Position numbers and translations under genes: made by a program
Shown: one piece after another, positions 45,081 to 56,605 of the stretch
Layout: every line of letters begins with the position of its first letter
Numbering within the stretch: position 1 is the first letter of the stretch
Notes under the pieces: generated by a model
Told to the model about the DNA's origin: nothing
The model's input: the letters and a program-made list of their open reading frames with translations, nothing else
Databases searched by the model: none
NCBI RefSeq assembly: GCF_009674535.1
Contig: NZ_WKJK01000008.1
Coordinates: 248,001 to 312,000, forward strand
DNA length: 64,000 bases
Direction: 5' to 3'
Origin: Duganella guangzhouensis
Lineage (GTDB): Bacteria > Pseudomonadota > Gammaproteobacteria > Burkholderiales > Burkholderiaceae_D

Positions 45081-45962
45081 TTAGCGCGATGGGATGCGTT
45101 GGCCGGGGGCGATGGCGTAGGCGTCGCGCAGCGCGTGCCAGGTGTAGCGTTGGGCGGCGTCCAGCGCGTCGGTGAGCGGCAGGCCGAGCGCGAGCTGGCC
45201 TGCAATCGCCGCCGCCAGCGTGCACCCGCTGCCATGAAATTCGCCCGCCAACCGCGCCCAGCGCCATTCGCGGACCAGCGCCGCGCCACCACCGCCGACG
45301 CAGGCCCGCCCGACCGTGCCCGCGTCCGTGCCCAGCGCGGCGGCCGTGGCTGGGGAGGCCGGGGCGGCGGTCGCGGTCGCGGTCGCGGCGGGCGCGTACC
45401 AGCGGTTGACCACCTCATCGCCGTCGTCGTGGCCACCGGTGATCAGCACGTGCTGACAGCCGCTTGCGTGCAACGCGGCGGCTTGCGCGTGCGCTTGGGT
45501 CGCATCGGTCATCATCCTGGCCTCCACGCCGTTGGGCGTCAGCACCGTCGCCAGCGGCAGCAACGGCGCCAAAGCCTGCACCGCATCATCACGCGACAGC
45601 AGATCGCCATGGCCGCTGGCCAGCACCGGGTCCAGCACCACCGGCAGCTCCGGCTGCTGCTCGCGCAAACGCACGATCACCTCCGCGATCGCCCGCGCAT
45701 TGGCCGCACTGCCGGTAATGCCGATCTTGACCGCGCTGACCGCGATCTTCTGCGTCAGCGCCGCCGCTTGCAACAGCAGCATCGCCGCATCCACCGGCTG
45801 CACGCCGTGCACACGATCGTTATCCTGCACCGTCAGCGCCGTGCAGACAGTGAGCGCGTGCGCGCCCTGCCCGGCCACCGCCTGCGCATCCGCCGTCAGC
45901 CCCGCCCCACCGGACGGATCCAGCCCGGCAAACACCAACACGCATGGCCGGGACGACGTCAT
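45081..45962 (-). CDS. thiD: HMP / HMP-phosphate kinase with an Ala/Thr/Gly-rich insertion
   Basis: A 293-residue ribokinase-fold enzyme phosphorylating hydroxymethylpyrimidine: [35 protein letters not shown] and [20 protein letters not shown]. It is about 25-30 residues longer than usual because of a low-complexity stretch ([20 protein letters not shown] and onward) just before the GSGC anion-hole motif. The DNA there has three tandem copies of a CGGTCG hexamer (45368-45385). Start overlaps the thiG stop by ATGA. Confidence 0.92.
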   Translation of the reverse strand: MTSSRPCVLVFAGLDPSGGAGLTADAQAVAGQGAHALTVCTALTVQDNDRVHGVQPVDAAMLLLQAAALTQKIAVSAVKIGITGSAANARAIAEVIVRLREQQPELPVVLDPVLASGHGDLLSRDDAVQALAPLLPLATVLTPNGVEARMMTDATQAHAQAAALHASGCQHVLITGGHDDGDEVVNRWYAPAATATATAAPASPATAAALGTDAGTVGRACVGGGGAALVREWRWARLAGEFHGSGCTLAAAIAGQLALGLPLTDALDAAQRYTWHALRDAYAIAPGQRIPSR

Positions 45963-46738
45963 GCCAACCGCCCCGCCATCGGCGACGACGGCGACGCCGC
46001 GAACTTGCGCGCAATCCGCCCCGCCAGATAAGCCTCGCGCCCCGCCTGCACGCCCAGCCTCATCGCCCGCGCCATCCGCACCGGATCTTGCGCGCCCGCG
46101 ATGGCGGTATTCATCAACACCCCATCGCAACCCAGTTCCATCGCAATCGCCGCATCCGACGCCGTGCCCACGCCGGCATCCACCAGCACCGGCACTTTGG
46201 CCTGCTCAATAATCAGCGACAGATTCCACGGATTCAAAATCCCCATGCCAGAACCGATCAGCGACGCCAGCGGCATCACCGCCACGCAACCGATATCCTC
46301 CAGCATGCGCGCCTGGATAGGATCATCGCTGCAATACACCATCACATCGAAACCATCCTTCACCAGCTCGCGCGCCGCCACCAGCGTTTCCGGCATATTG
46401 GGGAACAGCGTCCGCTCATCCCCCAACACCTCCAGCTTCACCAGCTTGTGACCATTCAGCAGCTCGCGCGCCATCTGCAACGTGTACACCGCATCCTTGG
46501 CCGTATAGCAGCCGGCGGTATTCGGCAAAATCGTGTACTGCGACGGCGGCAGCACATCCAGCAACGACGGCGCCTTCGGGTCCTGGCCGATGTTCACGCG
46601 GCGGATCGCCACCGTAATAATCTCCGCCTCGGCGGCGTCGGTCGCCTCGCGCGTCTGCTGCAAATCCTTGTACTTGCCGCTGCCCACCAGCAGCCGCGAT
46701 TTGTATTCCTTGCCCGCGATAGTCAATACATCACTCAT
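45959..46738 (-). CDS. thiG: Thiazole synthase
   Basis: A 259-residue TIM-barrel enzyme forming the thiazole phosphate ring from DXP, dehydroglycine and ThiS thiocarboxylate. The Schiff-base Lys is in [38 protein letters not shown] and [18 protein letters not shown] complete the signature. It follows thiS by 12 bases and overlaps thiD. No thiO or thiH lies in the operon. Confidence 0.96.
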   Translation of the reverse strand: MSDVLTIAGKEYKSRLLVGSGKYKDLQQTREATDAAEAEIITVAIRRVNIGQDPKAPSLLDVLPPSQYTILPNTAGCYTAKDAVYTLQMARELLNGHKLVKLEVLGDERTLFPNMPETLVAARELVKDGFDVMVYCSDDPIQARMLEDIGCVAVMPLASLIGSGMGILNPWNLSLIIEQAKVPVLVDAGVGTASDAAIAMELGCDGVLMNTAIAGAQDPVRMARAMRLGVQAGREAYLAGRIARKFAASPSSPMAGRLA

Positions 46739-46750
46739 CTCATTCTCCAA

Positions 46751-46954
46751 TTAGCCGCCGCCGATGGCGCGCACGATATCTACTTTGTCCCGCGCCTGAA
46801 GCAGCCGTTCGGGCCACTGCTGGCGCGGCACCACCTGACGGTTGACCGCCAGCGCCAGCGCCTGCCCGCTCAACTCCAGCGCGGCAATCAGCTGATCCAG
46901 CGATTGCCGCGCCGGCACGCGGTGCGGCGCGCCGTTCAATTCAATCTCGATCAT
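46751..46954 (-). CDS. thiS: Sulfur carrier protein ThiS
   Basis: A 67-residue ubiquitin-like protein ending in GGG; the terminal Gly is adenylated and thiocarboxylated to donate sulfur to ThiG. Lies between thiC (three bases upstream) and thiG. A terminal GGG rather than GG is slightly unusual but keeps the required diglycine. Confidence 0.94.
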   Translation of the reverse strand: MIEIELNGAPHRVPARQSLDQLIAALELSGQALALAVNRQVVPRQQWPERLLQARDKVDIVRAIGGG

Positions 46955-46957
46955 GAT

Positions 46958-48853
<1,896 letters not shown>

Positions 48854-48924
48854 TTAGGCAGGAGCCAGCAAAGGAGGTAGGACGGCGACGCGCGCGCACA
48901 GACAACATGGATGGCGGCGGCGAT

Positions 48925-49013
48925 ATCCTTGGCTTCCCTTCGCTGGCATTATCCAGATCAGGTTCGGAGGGTATTTCTCACCCGCGCCACTTGCGTGCAG
49001 CAGGACCCCTAGC
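48925..49013 (-). promoter_or_regulatory. TPP (THI-box) riboswitch upstream of thiC
   Basis: On the minus strand the sequence has GGGGTCC at one end, then GTGAGAAATACCC and the highly conserved CTGATCTGGATAATGCCAGC followed by GAAGGGA. This is the THI-box core of TPP riboswitches. It sits about 85 bases upstream of the thiC start, in the right orientation to repress thiCSGDE when TPP is abundant. The GGAGG near thiC (about 48870) could be sequestered. Confidence 0.95.
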
Positions 49014-49142
49014 GTGTGCCACCTTGCGGCAGCGCGCCGATTATAACCGCCCGCACGCGTTTCGCCTATCTCTGCCAAAGGTCATCCGCGCAGTAGCAAA
49101 AAACCCACATTTTTTGCATGAAGCCTCAGGTATAGTGTCCTC

Positions 49143-52100
49143 ATGCCATACAGCAACGTTCCTTCACTGCCCCGACTGACGCGCCTGTTGCGCGCCGCCG
49201 CCGCGCTGTGTCTGCTGTTGAACTTGCTGAACCTGCTGGTCCATGGCCCGGCCAGCGCCGGCAGCGCCCCGCGCTGGGCCGGCCTGGCCCACACCAGCTT
49301 CCGCCACCTGCCGCAGCTGGACCTCAGCAGCGGCATGTGCTTCGCCCAGGATGCGCAAGGCTTTGTGTGGATCGGCACCCAGGCTGGCCTGGTGCGCTGG
49401 GATGGCAACCGCTACGTCAAATACGTGGCCGACGCCGCGCGCGACGACGCCCTGCCCGACAGCTACCTCACAAGCTTGCATATCGATAGCAATGGTCGGT
49501 TGTGGGCTGGCATGAATTCCGGCGGACTGGTGCGTTACGACGCGGCGCGCGACCGCTTCGTGCGCTACAACGGCCTGCGCGACCCGCGCGTGTCGGCCAT
49601 CACCGACGATGGCCAGGGCGGCCTGTGGATCGCCAACGGCGCCGGACTCGACCACCTGGCCGCCGACGGCAAGTTCAACCGTCTGGGTGACGACTGGGGC
49701 GCGGCCGCGCTGCGCGACACCGGCATCGACACCCTGCTGCGCGATGCCGACGGCACGCTATGGGCCGGCACCCGCAGCGGCCTGTTCCAGCTGCGCCAGG
49801 GCCAACCGGCGCGTCAGGTCGCGCTGGGCGGCAAGACCGGTCTGGCGGTGGTACAGCTGTTGCGCGATAGCGCGCAACGGCTGTGGATCGGCACCCGCAC
49901 CAGCGGCGTCTTCCTGCTCGCGGCCGATGGCGCCGGCGCCACTCCGCTGATCGAGAGCGGGCCGGTATCGACGCTGCAGCATGAGTGGATATGGTCGATG
50001 ATCGAAGCGGCGCCGGGCGAGATCTGGTTCGGCACCAGTGGCGCCAACGGCGGCATCGTGGTCTTGGACGTGCAGAACAATGTCACCCACCGCATCCGTC
50101 ACCGCTCCGACAGCCCGGACAGTCTGTTCGACAACGACATCATGGCCATGTACCGCGAACGCAGCGGCGTGATCTATGTGTCACACATGACCGGCACCAG
50201 CCAGCACAACCCGCAGCCGCGGATGGTCGCGACCATCCGCCACGCCGAGGCCGAGCGCAGCGGCGTGCTCAGTGTGCCGGCCATGATGCAGGCGCCGGAC
50301 GGCAAGTTGTGGCTGGGTACGCTCAGCAACGGCATCGACATCATCGATCCTTACCGTGGCTACATCGGCCGGGTGGCGGCCGGCGCCAGCCTGCCGCAGG
50401 GCCGGGTACTGGCGCTCGCGCCCGGCCCGGACGGCGAAGTCTACATCGGCACCCAGCGCGGTCTGTTCGTCACCTCGGCCGATGGCAGCCACACCCGCCG
50501 CGTGCGGCTGCCGCAACGGCGCGATGAGGAAGAAGTGTGGGTGTTAACCATGGTCGGCCGCACGCTGTGGCTGGGCGGCCTGGACGGCGTGTGGGCGCTG
50601 GACCTGCCGCCCGGCGGCCAGCCGCGCGTGCTGCGGCATGAAAGTAAAAGCCTGGGCGACAGCCGCGTCAGCGCCATCCTGCCGGCCGGCGACGAGGTCT
50701 GGGTCGGCACCCGCAACGGCCTGGCGCGGCTGGGACCGGACGCGGTGGAAGTCATCCCCAGCGAGCTGGCGGCGCCGGACCGGCTGCCGCCCGGTTATGT
50801 GTCGTCGCTACTGATCGATGGCCAGGGCCGGCTGTGGATCTCGAACTTCGGCACCGGCCTGGTCGTACTGGAACGCACCGATGCCGACGGCCGACGCCGC
50901 TTCCGCCGGCTCGGCATGCAGCAGGGCTTGCCCGACAGCGGCGCCAACAAGCTGCTGCAGGACCGCGACGGCATGATCTGGGCCAGCACCGACAACGGCC
51001 TGGCCCGCATCGACCCGCGCACGTTGGCGGTGCGCAGCTTCGGCGGCGCCGAGGGCGTGCACATACAGACCTACTGGACCAATTCCGGCACCATCGGCGC
51101 CGATGGCGAGCTGCTGTTTGGCGGCCTGTCCGGCGTCAGCGTGGTCCGCCCGCAATGGCAGAACGCCTGGCAGTACCAGCCACCGGTGGTGGTCACGCGC
51201 ATCCTGCTGAACGACCAGGACATCCCGAGCGGCATCTACAACACCGGCCTGGGCGCCAAGGCGCCGCCGATCACGGTCAGCACCGCAGCGCGCGAGCGCG
51301 GCTTCTCGGTCGAATTCGCCGCGCTCGACTACACGGCGCCGGAGCGCAATCACTATGCCTACCAGCTGAAGGGCTTCGATTCAGGCTGGGTCAACAGCGA
51401 GGCCGGGCTGCGTCGCGCCAGCTACAACAACCTGCCGCCGGGCGACTATCTGCTGCAACTGCGCGGCTCCAACCGCAATGGCGACTGGAGCGCGCCGTTG
51501 CAAGTGCCGGTGCGGGTGCTGCCGGCCTGGCATCAGCAGCCGCTGACACGGGTGGCGCTGGCGGTGCTGGCGCTGCTGCTGTGCTTTGGGCTGCTGCAGG
51601 CGCGCACCGCCTACCTGCGTCGGCGCCAGCGCGAACTGGAAGCCATGGTGCAGGCCCGCACCGCCGAACTGCGCGCCACCCAGGCCCAGCTCGAAACGCT
51701 GGCCTACGGCGACCCGCTGACCGGCCTGGCCAACCGCCGCCTGTTCAACGACCAGCTGCGCCATCTGACCGCGCAGGCCGAGCGCGGCGGCCCGGCTTTC
51801 ACGCTGCTGCTGATCGATCTCGACCGCTTCAAGCCGGTCAATGACACCTTCGGCCACGACGCCGGCGACGCCGTGCTGATCGCCAGCGCCGACCGCCTGC
51901 GCACCGCCATCCGCGAGGCCGATCGCCCGTTCCGGCTGGGTGGCGACGAGTTTGCCGTGCTGCTGGCCCAGGCCACCGACGCCGACACCTTGGCGCCGGT
52001 GTGCGCCCGCATCCTCGATAGCATGGCCACGCCGCTGCCGCACGGCGAGGCCGTGATCACCATCAGCGCCAGCGTGGGCGCCGCCATCTACCGCCCCGGC

Positions 52101-52190
52101 GACAGCCATGAACAAGTGTACAAGCGCGCCGACATCGCCCTGTACAACGCCAAGGCGGCCGGCCGCCACACCTGGCGTCTGGCCGAATGA
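49143..52190 (+). CDS. Two-component-propeller diguanylate cyclase
   Basis: A 1015-residue sensor. A signal/anchor helix (about 10-35) precedes some 14 beta-propeller repeats (for example FVWIGTQAGLVRWDGNRY, LWAGTRSGLFQLRQG). A Y_Y_Y domain (about 700-790, NHYAYQLKGFDSGWVNSEAG), a membrane helix (802-820), a short coiled coil and a GGDEF domain with intact GGDEF at 933-937 follow. The extracytoplasmic propeller likely senses a carbohydrate or peptide ligand and switches c-di-GMP synthesis. No partner gene is adjacent. Confidence 0.93.
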   Translation: MPYSNVPSLPRLTRLLRAAAALCLLLNLLNLLVHGPASAGSAPRWAGLAHTSFRHLPQLDLSSGMCFAQDAQGFVWIGTQAGLVRWDGNRYVKYVADAARDDALPDSYLTSLHIDSNGRLWAGMNSGGLVRYDAARDRFVRYNGLRDPRVSAITDDGQGGLWIANGAGLDHLAADGKFNRLGDDWGAAALRDTGIDTLLRDADGTLWAGTRSGLFQLRQGQPARQVALGGKTGLAVVQLLRDSAQRLWIGTRTSGVFLLAADGAGATPLIESGPVSTLQHEWIWSMIEAAPGEIWFGTSGANGGIVVLDVQNNVTHRIRHRSDSPDSLFDNDIMAMYRERSGVIYVSHMTGTSQHNPQPRMVATIRHAEAERSGVLSVPAMMQAPDGKLWLGTLSNGIDIIDPYRGYIGRVAAGASLPQGRVLALAPGPDGEVYIGTQRGLFVTSADGSHTRRVRLPQRRDEEEVWVLTMVGRTLWLGGLDGVWALDLPPGGQPRVLRHESKSLGDSRVSAILPAGDEVWVGTRNGLARLGPDAVEVIPSELAAPDRLPPGYVSSLLIDGQGRLWISNFGTGLVVLERTDADGRRRFRRLGMQQGLPDSGANKLLQDRDGMIWASTDNGLARIDPRTLAVRSFGGAEGVHIQTYWTNSGTIGADGELLFGGLSGVSVVRPQWQNAWQYQPPVVVTRILLNDQDIPSGIYNTGLGAKAPPITVSTAARERGFSVEFAALDYTAPERNHYAYQLKGFDSGWVNSEAGLRRASYNNLPPGDYLLQLRGSNRNGDWSAPLQVPVRVLPAWHQQPLTRVALAVLALLLCFGLLQARTAYLRRRQRELEAMVQARTAELRATQAQLETLAYGDPLTGLANRRLFNDQLRHLTAQAERGGPAFTLLLIDLDRFKPVNDTFGHDAGDAVLIASADRLRTAIREADRPFRLGGDEFAVLLAQATDADTLAPVCARILDSMATPLPHGEAVITISASVGAAIYRPGDSHEQVYKRADIALYNAKAAGRHTWRLAE

Positions 52191-52289
52191 GGCTGCTGGT
52201 AAAATGAAGTAAAAACCCCGGCGATTCCGGTCCGGCGCCACATTTCCCGGCTAATATCGGGCGTTTGTGCCTCTTTTTTAAGCTGCTTC

Positions 52290-53111
52290 GTGACTGCACC
52301 CAAAATCGATTTACGCAACGTTAGCCTGGTCTGCGTGGAAACCCGCTATCCGGAGCTGGCGCGCTACGCGCTTGACCGCTGCCTGGCTGCGGCCGAATTC
52401 AAGGAATGCCTGCTACTGAGCGCCACCCGCCACGACCTGCCGGACTACATCCAGCAAGTGCCGATTGCGCCCATCGACAGCGTCGAAGCCTATTCCGCCT
52501 TCATGCTGCGCGACATCGGCCGCTACTTCAACGGTGAGCACGTACTGATCGTGCAGTGGGACAGCTTTATCCTGCACGGCGAACAGTGGGACCCGGACTT
52601 CCTCAATTACGACTACATCGGCGCGCCGTGGGAACACCGGCCGGTGGCGGTCGGCAATGGCGGCTTTTCGCTGCGCTCGCGCCGGCTGGTGGATGCGCTG
52701 GCAACCATGCAATTCGATCAGGTGCATCCGGAAGACCACGTCATCTGCGAACTGCGGCGCGACGAGCTGGAAGCGCGCGGCATCATCTTCGCGCCACCGG
52801 CATTGGCCGCCCGCTTCGCCTTCGAAGCGCGGCCGCATGCCACGCCCAGCTTCGGCTTCCACGGCTTGTTCAACTTCCACCACGCACTGCCCGACCCGGC
52901 GCTGGACGCCTGGCTGGCCATGTGCAGCCAGGCCACCTTGCGCTCCGGCGAAGCGCGCCGGCTGATTCGCGGCCTGTACCACACCGGCCGCCACGCCATG
53001 GCGCTACGCCTGCTGCGGCGCCGCTACGGCGGCACCGCCAGCCAGAAAGCCGAAACGCTGCGGCTTGCCGGGCGCTGCCTGTGGCACCGGCTGACCCACC
53101 CTAGTCTTTGA
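52290..53111 (+). CDS. DUF5672 protein (glycosyltransferase-like)
   Basis: A 273-residue protein with the DUF5672 pattern: VSLVCVETRYPELARYALDR, HVLIVQWDSFILHGEQWDPD, YDYIGAPWEHRPVAVGNGGF. The QWDSF and VGNGGFSLRS motifs recall GT-A glycosyltransferases (DxD-like metal site), but activity is not established. It overlaps the convergent gene by 11 bases. No other cell-surface sugar genes are nearby. Confidence 0.82.
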   Translation: MTAPKIDLRNVSLVCVETRYPELARYALDRCLAAAEFKECLLLSATRHDLPDYIQQVPIAPIDSVEAYSAFMLRDIGRYFNGEHVLIVQWDSFILHGEQWDPDFLNYDYIGAPWEHRPVAVGNGGFSLRSRRLVDALATMQFDQVHPEDHVICELRRDELEARGIIFAPPALAARFAFEARPHATPSFGFHGLFNFHHALPDPALDAWLAMCSQATLRSGEARRLIRGLYHTGRHAMALRLLRRRYGGTASQKAETLRLAGRCLWHRLTHPSL

Positions 53112-53919
53112 ACTGCGGCGCCGACTTGCTCATGCCGGCCATCATGGCGGCTTGCAAATCGGCCGACATCAGCATCGCGGCATTCCAGGTGGCGACGTAG
53201 TTGAGACCATCGGCCACGGTATGGTCACGCGCATAGTTGACCATCTCCTTCACCCCGCGCACCGACAACGGCGACTTGGCGGCAATGGTAGCGGCAATCT
53301 CGCGCACGCCCTCACGCAGCGCTTCCGGCGTCTCGAACACACGGTTGACCAGCCGGATCTCGCGCGCCTCCGCCGCCTCCACCTTGCGCGCCGTGTACGC
53401 CAGCTCGCGCGTGATGCCATCGCCTATCAGGCGCGGCAAGCGTTGTAGCGTGCCGACGTCGGCCACCATGCCGACATCGATTTCCTTGACGCTGAACCAG
53501 GCATCGGCCGAGCAATAGCGCATATCGGCGCAGCAGATCAGATCAATGCCTCCGCCGACGCAGGCGCCGTGCACCGCCGCCAGCACCGGCTTGCGGCAGC
53601 GTTCCAGGCTGGTCAGCGTGTCCTGCAGATCGAGGATCACGCGACGCAGGTTTTCACGCGTGCGGCCATCGCAATCGTCGCGCACCTGCGCGCCCACGCC
53701 CAACATCATCTGCAAATCGATGCCCGCCGTGAAAGCGCGGCCCTCGCCCTCCAGAATCGCCACCCGCAGCTCCGGCGTGGCGTCCACATACTGGAAGGCG
53801 GTGCGAATGTCATGCCACATGGCAAGATTCATCGCATTCATCTTGTCGGGACGGTTCAGGCGAATGGTGGCGATGTGGCCATCCACCGACAGACTGACCG
53901 CTTCAAGCGTTGGAATCAT
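53101..53919 (-). CDS. Crotonase-family enzyme, dienoyl-CoA isomerase-like
   Basis: A 272-residue enoyl-CoA hydratase/isomerase fold: oxyanion-hole segments FTAGIDLQMM and HGACVGGGIDLICCADMRYC. The segment VKEIDVGMVADVGTLQRLPR matches delta3,5-delta2,4-dienoyl-CoA isomerases, which use the Glu and the second Asp seen here. It is likely used for unsaturated fatty acid beta-oxidation. Start MIPTLEAVSL is chosen over an upstream in-frame codon. Confidence 0.88.
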   Translation of the reverse strand: MIPTLEAVSLSVDGHIATIRLNRPDKMNAMNLAMWHDIRTAFQYVDATPELRVAILEGEGRAFTAGIDLQMMLGVGAQVRDDCDGRTRENLRRVILDLQDTLTSLERCRKPVLAAVHGACVGGGIDLICCADMRYCSADAWFSVKEIDVGMVADVGTLQRLPRLIGDGITRELAYTARKVEAAEAREIRLVNRVFETPEALREGVREIAATIAAKSPLSVRGVKEMVNYARDHTVADGLNYVATWNAAMLMSADLQAAMMAGMSKSAPQFKD

Positions 53920-54017
53920 GGTTGTCTCCCCTTTTATAGAAGCCATATCTTAGAGTAAATAAGCTATATTGATCGACGCGGCATGCATATTCCGAATAAC
54001 AAAACAGGAGGATAGAC

Positions 54018-54482
54018 ATGGCAACAAAGTTCAAGCTCAATGGCAAGGAAATCACCGCGCAGGCCGAGGCTGACACCCCGCTACTGTGGGTGATCCGCGA
54101 TGAAATCGGCCTCACCGGCACCAAGTTCGGTTGCGGCATGGCGCTGTGCGGCGCCTGCACCGTGCACCTGAATGGCGAACCGATACGCTCCTTTCAGACG
54201 CCGCTGTCGGCGGTGGCCGGCAAGCAGGTCGCCACCATCGAATCGCTGTCCAGCGATAACTCCCATCCGCTGCAAAAAGCCTGGATCGCGCACGACGTGC
54301 CGCAATGCGGCTACTGCCAATCCGGCCAGCTGATGAGTGCCGCCGCCCTGCTGCGCACCAATAAAAATCCCAGCGACACCGACATCGACAACGCCATGAG
54401 CGGCAACATCTGTCGCTGTGGTACCTACAACCGCATCCGCGCCGCCATCAAAACCGCCGCCGCAGAAATGCGCAAGGCATAA
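54018..54482 (+). CDS. 2Fe-2S subunit of a molybdenum hydroxylase (IorA-like)
   Basis: A 154-residue subunit with a plant-type ferredoxin cluster ([15 protein letters not shown]) and a second cluster ([10 protein letters not shown] and [14 protein letters not shown]), the layout of isoquinoline 1-oxidoreductase alpha and related xanthine-dehydrogenase small subunits. RBS AGGAGG precedes the ATG. The large subunit follows after 10 bases; there is no FAD subunit, as usual for the IorAB type. Confidence 0.93.
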   Translation: MATKFKLNGKEITAQAEADTPLLWVIRDEIGLTGTKFGCGMALCGACTVHLNGEPIRSFQTPLSAVAGKQVATIESLSSDNSHPLQKAWIAHDVPQCGYCQSGQLMSAAALLRTNKNPSDTDIDNAMSGNICRCGTYNRIRAAIKTAAAEMRKA

Positions 54483-54492
54483 GGAGACGGCC

Positions 54493-56595
54493 ATGACCAC
54501 CAATCGCAGGCAATTCCTGAAAACTTCCGCCGGCCTGACGCTGGGCGTGTTCCTGCCGCTGCAGGCCGATGCCGCCGGCACGCTGCACACGCCCAACGCC
54601 TGGGTTCACATCGCGGACGACAACACCATCACGCTGCTGTCGGCGCGCTCCGAAATGGGCCAGGGCGTGTACACCGCCATGCCGATGCTGATCGCTGAAG
54701 AACTGGGCGTGGACATCCGCAAGATCAAGGTCGAAATCGCGCCGGTGGCACCGGTCTACACCAACGCGCTACTGGGCGGCCAACTGACCGGCGGCTCGAC
54801 CTCGGTGCGCGAGGGCTGGGACAAGCTGCGCATCGCCGGCGCCCAGGCCCGCACCATGCTGGTCAGCGCCGCCGCCGCGCGCTGGAAGCTCGACGCGGCA
54901 CAACTGCGCGCGGCCGACGGCAAGGTCACCGGTCCCGGCGGCCGCAGCGCCACCTACGGCGAACTGGCGGCCGACGCCGCCAAACTGCCGGTGCCGGAAA
55001 AGGTGACGCTGAAGGAGCCCAAGGACTTCAAGATCATCGGCAAACGCACCAAGCGTCTGGATACCGCACACAAGGTCAATGGCACGGCCGAATACGGCAT
55101 CGACGTCAAGCTGCCCGGCATGGTGTACGCGTCGCTGGAACAATGCCCGGTCATCGGCGGCAAAGTGGCCAGCTTTGACGGCGCCAAAGCCAAGGCCATG
55201 CCCGGCGTGATCGACGTGGTGCAGATCCGCGACGGCGTGGCGGTGGTGGCCGACAGCTACTGGCGCGCCAAGAAAGCGCGCGAAGCGCTGGCCGTGCAGT
55301 GGGACGAAGGCGCTGGCGCGCGCATCGACAACGCCGCCATGCGTGACGGCATCCGCAAGGCGGCCGACGCCACCATCCCGATCAAGAAAACCGGCGATGC
55401 CGCCGGCGTGCTGAAAAGCGCCAGCAAGAAGCTGCAGGCCGAATACTGGTCGCCTCTGCTGGCGCACGCCACCATGGAGCCGCAGAACTTCACTGCCGAC
55501 TACCGTAACGGCAAATGCACGGTGATCGGCCCTGCCCAGTTCCAGCAAGGCACGCAGGGCAATGTCGCCGCCGCGCTCGGCATCAAGCCGGAAGATGTGA
55601 CGGTGAAGACCACCTTCCTCGGCGGCGGTTTCGGCCGTCGTCTGGAATACGACTTCGCGGTGCAGGCGGCCGAGATTTCCAAGGCGGTCGGCAAGCCGGT
55701 CAAGCTGCTGTGGACGCGCGAGGACGATACCACCCACGACTTCTACCGGCCGATGGCGCTGCACCGCATGGCCGGCGCGCTGGACGCCAGCGGCAAGCCG
55801 GTGGCGCTGACCTTGCAACTGACCTCGCAGTCGGTGACGCAGCGCGCGTTCGGCCTGCCGAAAGGCACGCTCGATCCCTTCATGGCCGAAGCGTCGGTGG
55901 TGCCGTATGCGATCCCCAACATGACGCAGGAGCTGATCGAACATGACAGCGGGCTGCGGGTCGGCTACTGGCGTTCGGTCAGCCACGCGCTGAACGCGTT
56001 TGCCAACGAAAGCTTCATCGACGAGATGGCGGCGGCGGCCGGCAAAGATCCCTACCAGTTCCGCCTGTCGCTGCTGGGCGAGCAGCCGCGCTTTGCCAAG
56101 GTGCTGAAACTGGCGGCGGAAAAATCCGGCTGGGGCAAGCCGCTGCCCAAGGGCCACCATCGCGGCATCGCCCTGATGGAGGGCTATGACACCTACATGG
56201 CGCAGGTGGCCGAGATTTCGGTCGACAAGGATAACGCCATCAAGGTACACCACGTGTGGGTGGCGGCGGACCTGGGGCAGATGGTCAATCCGGACACGGT
56301 GGAAGCACAGATCCAGTCCAGCATCGCGTTTGGATTATCATCGACGCTGGGCGCGGAAATCACGCTGGACAAGGGACGCGTCCAGCAGACCAACTTCCAC
56401 GACTACCCGGTGCTGCGCATGAACGAGATGCCGAAGATCGACATCACGCTGGTGCCCAGCGGCGAGAAGCCGGGCGGCATCGGCGAGCCGGCGACGGCGC
56501 TGATCGGCCCGGCCGTCGCCAACGCCCTGTTTGCCGCCACCGGCAAGCGGGTGCGCCAATTGCCGCTGTCGGCGGACCATATCAAATCAGCCTGA
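54493..56595 (+). CDS. Molybdopterin-binding subunit of a periplasmic aldehyde/heterocycle oxidoreductase (IorB-like)
   Basis: A 700-residue protein with a Tat signal (NRRQFLKTSAGLTLG). It has Mo-cofactor binding segments (EMGQGVYTAMPMLIAEELGV, FLGGGFGRRLEYDFAVQAAE) and the C-terminal GGIGEPATALIGPAVANALF with the Glu that acts as general base. The start MTTNRRQ follows AAGGAGA. With the 2Fe-2S subunit it forms a Tat-exported hydroxylase; the substrate is unknown and no heme subunit is in the cluster. Confidence 0.92.
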   Translation: MTTNRRQFLKTSAGLTLGVFLPLQADAAGTLHTPNAWVHIADDNTITLLSARSEMGQGVYTAMPMLIAEELGVDIRKIKVEIAPVAPVYTNALLGGQLTGGSTSVREGWDKLRIAGAQARTMLVSAAAARWKLDAAQLRAADGKVTGPGGRSATYGELAADAAKLPVPEKVTLKEPKDFKIIGKRTKRLDTAHKVNGTAEYGIDVKLPGMVYASLEQCPVIGGKVASFDGAKAKAMPGVIDVVQIRDGVAVVADSYWRAKKAREALAVQWDEGAGARIDNAAMRDGIRKAADATIPIKKTGDAAGVLKSASKKLQAEYWSPLLAHATMEPQNFTADYRNGKCTVIGPAQFQQGTQGNVAAALGIKPEDVTVKTTFLGGGFGRRLEYDFAVQAAEISKAVGKPVKLLWTREDDTTHDFYRPMALHRMAGALDASGKPVALTLQLTSQSVTQRAFGLPKGTLDPFMAEASVVPYAIPNMTQELIEHDSGLRVGYWRSVSHALNAFANESFIDEMAAAAGKDPYQFRLSLLGEQPRFAKVLKLAAEKSGWGKPLPKGHHRGIALMEGYDTYMAQVAEISVDKDNAIKVHHVWVAADLGQMVNPDTVEAQIQSSIAFGLSSTLGAEITLDKGRVQQTNFHDYPVLRMNEMPKIDITLVPSGEKPGGIGEPATALIGPAVANALFAATGKRVRQLPLSADHIKSA

Positions 56596-56605
56596 AAGGA
56601 TACGC

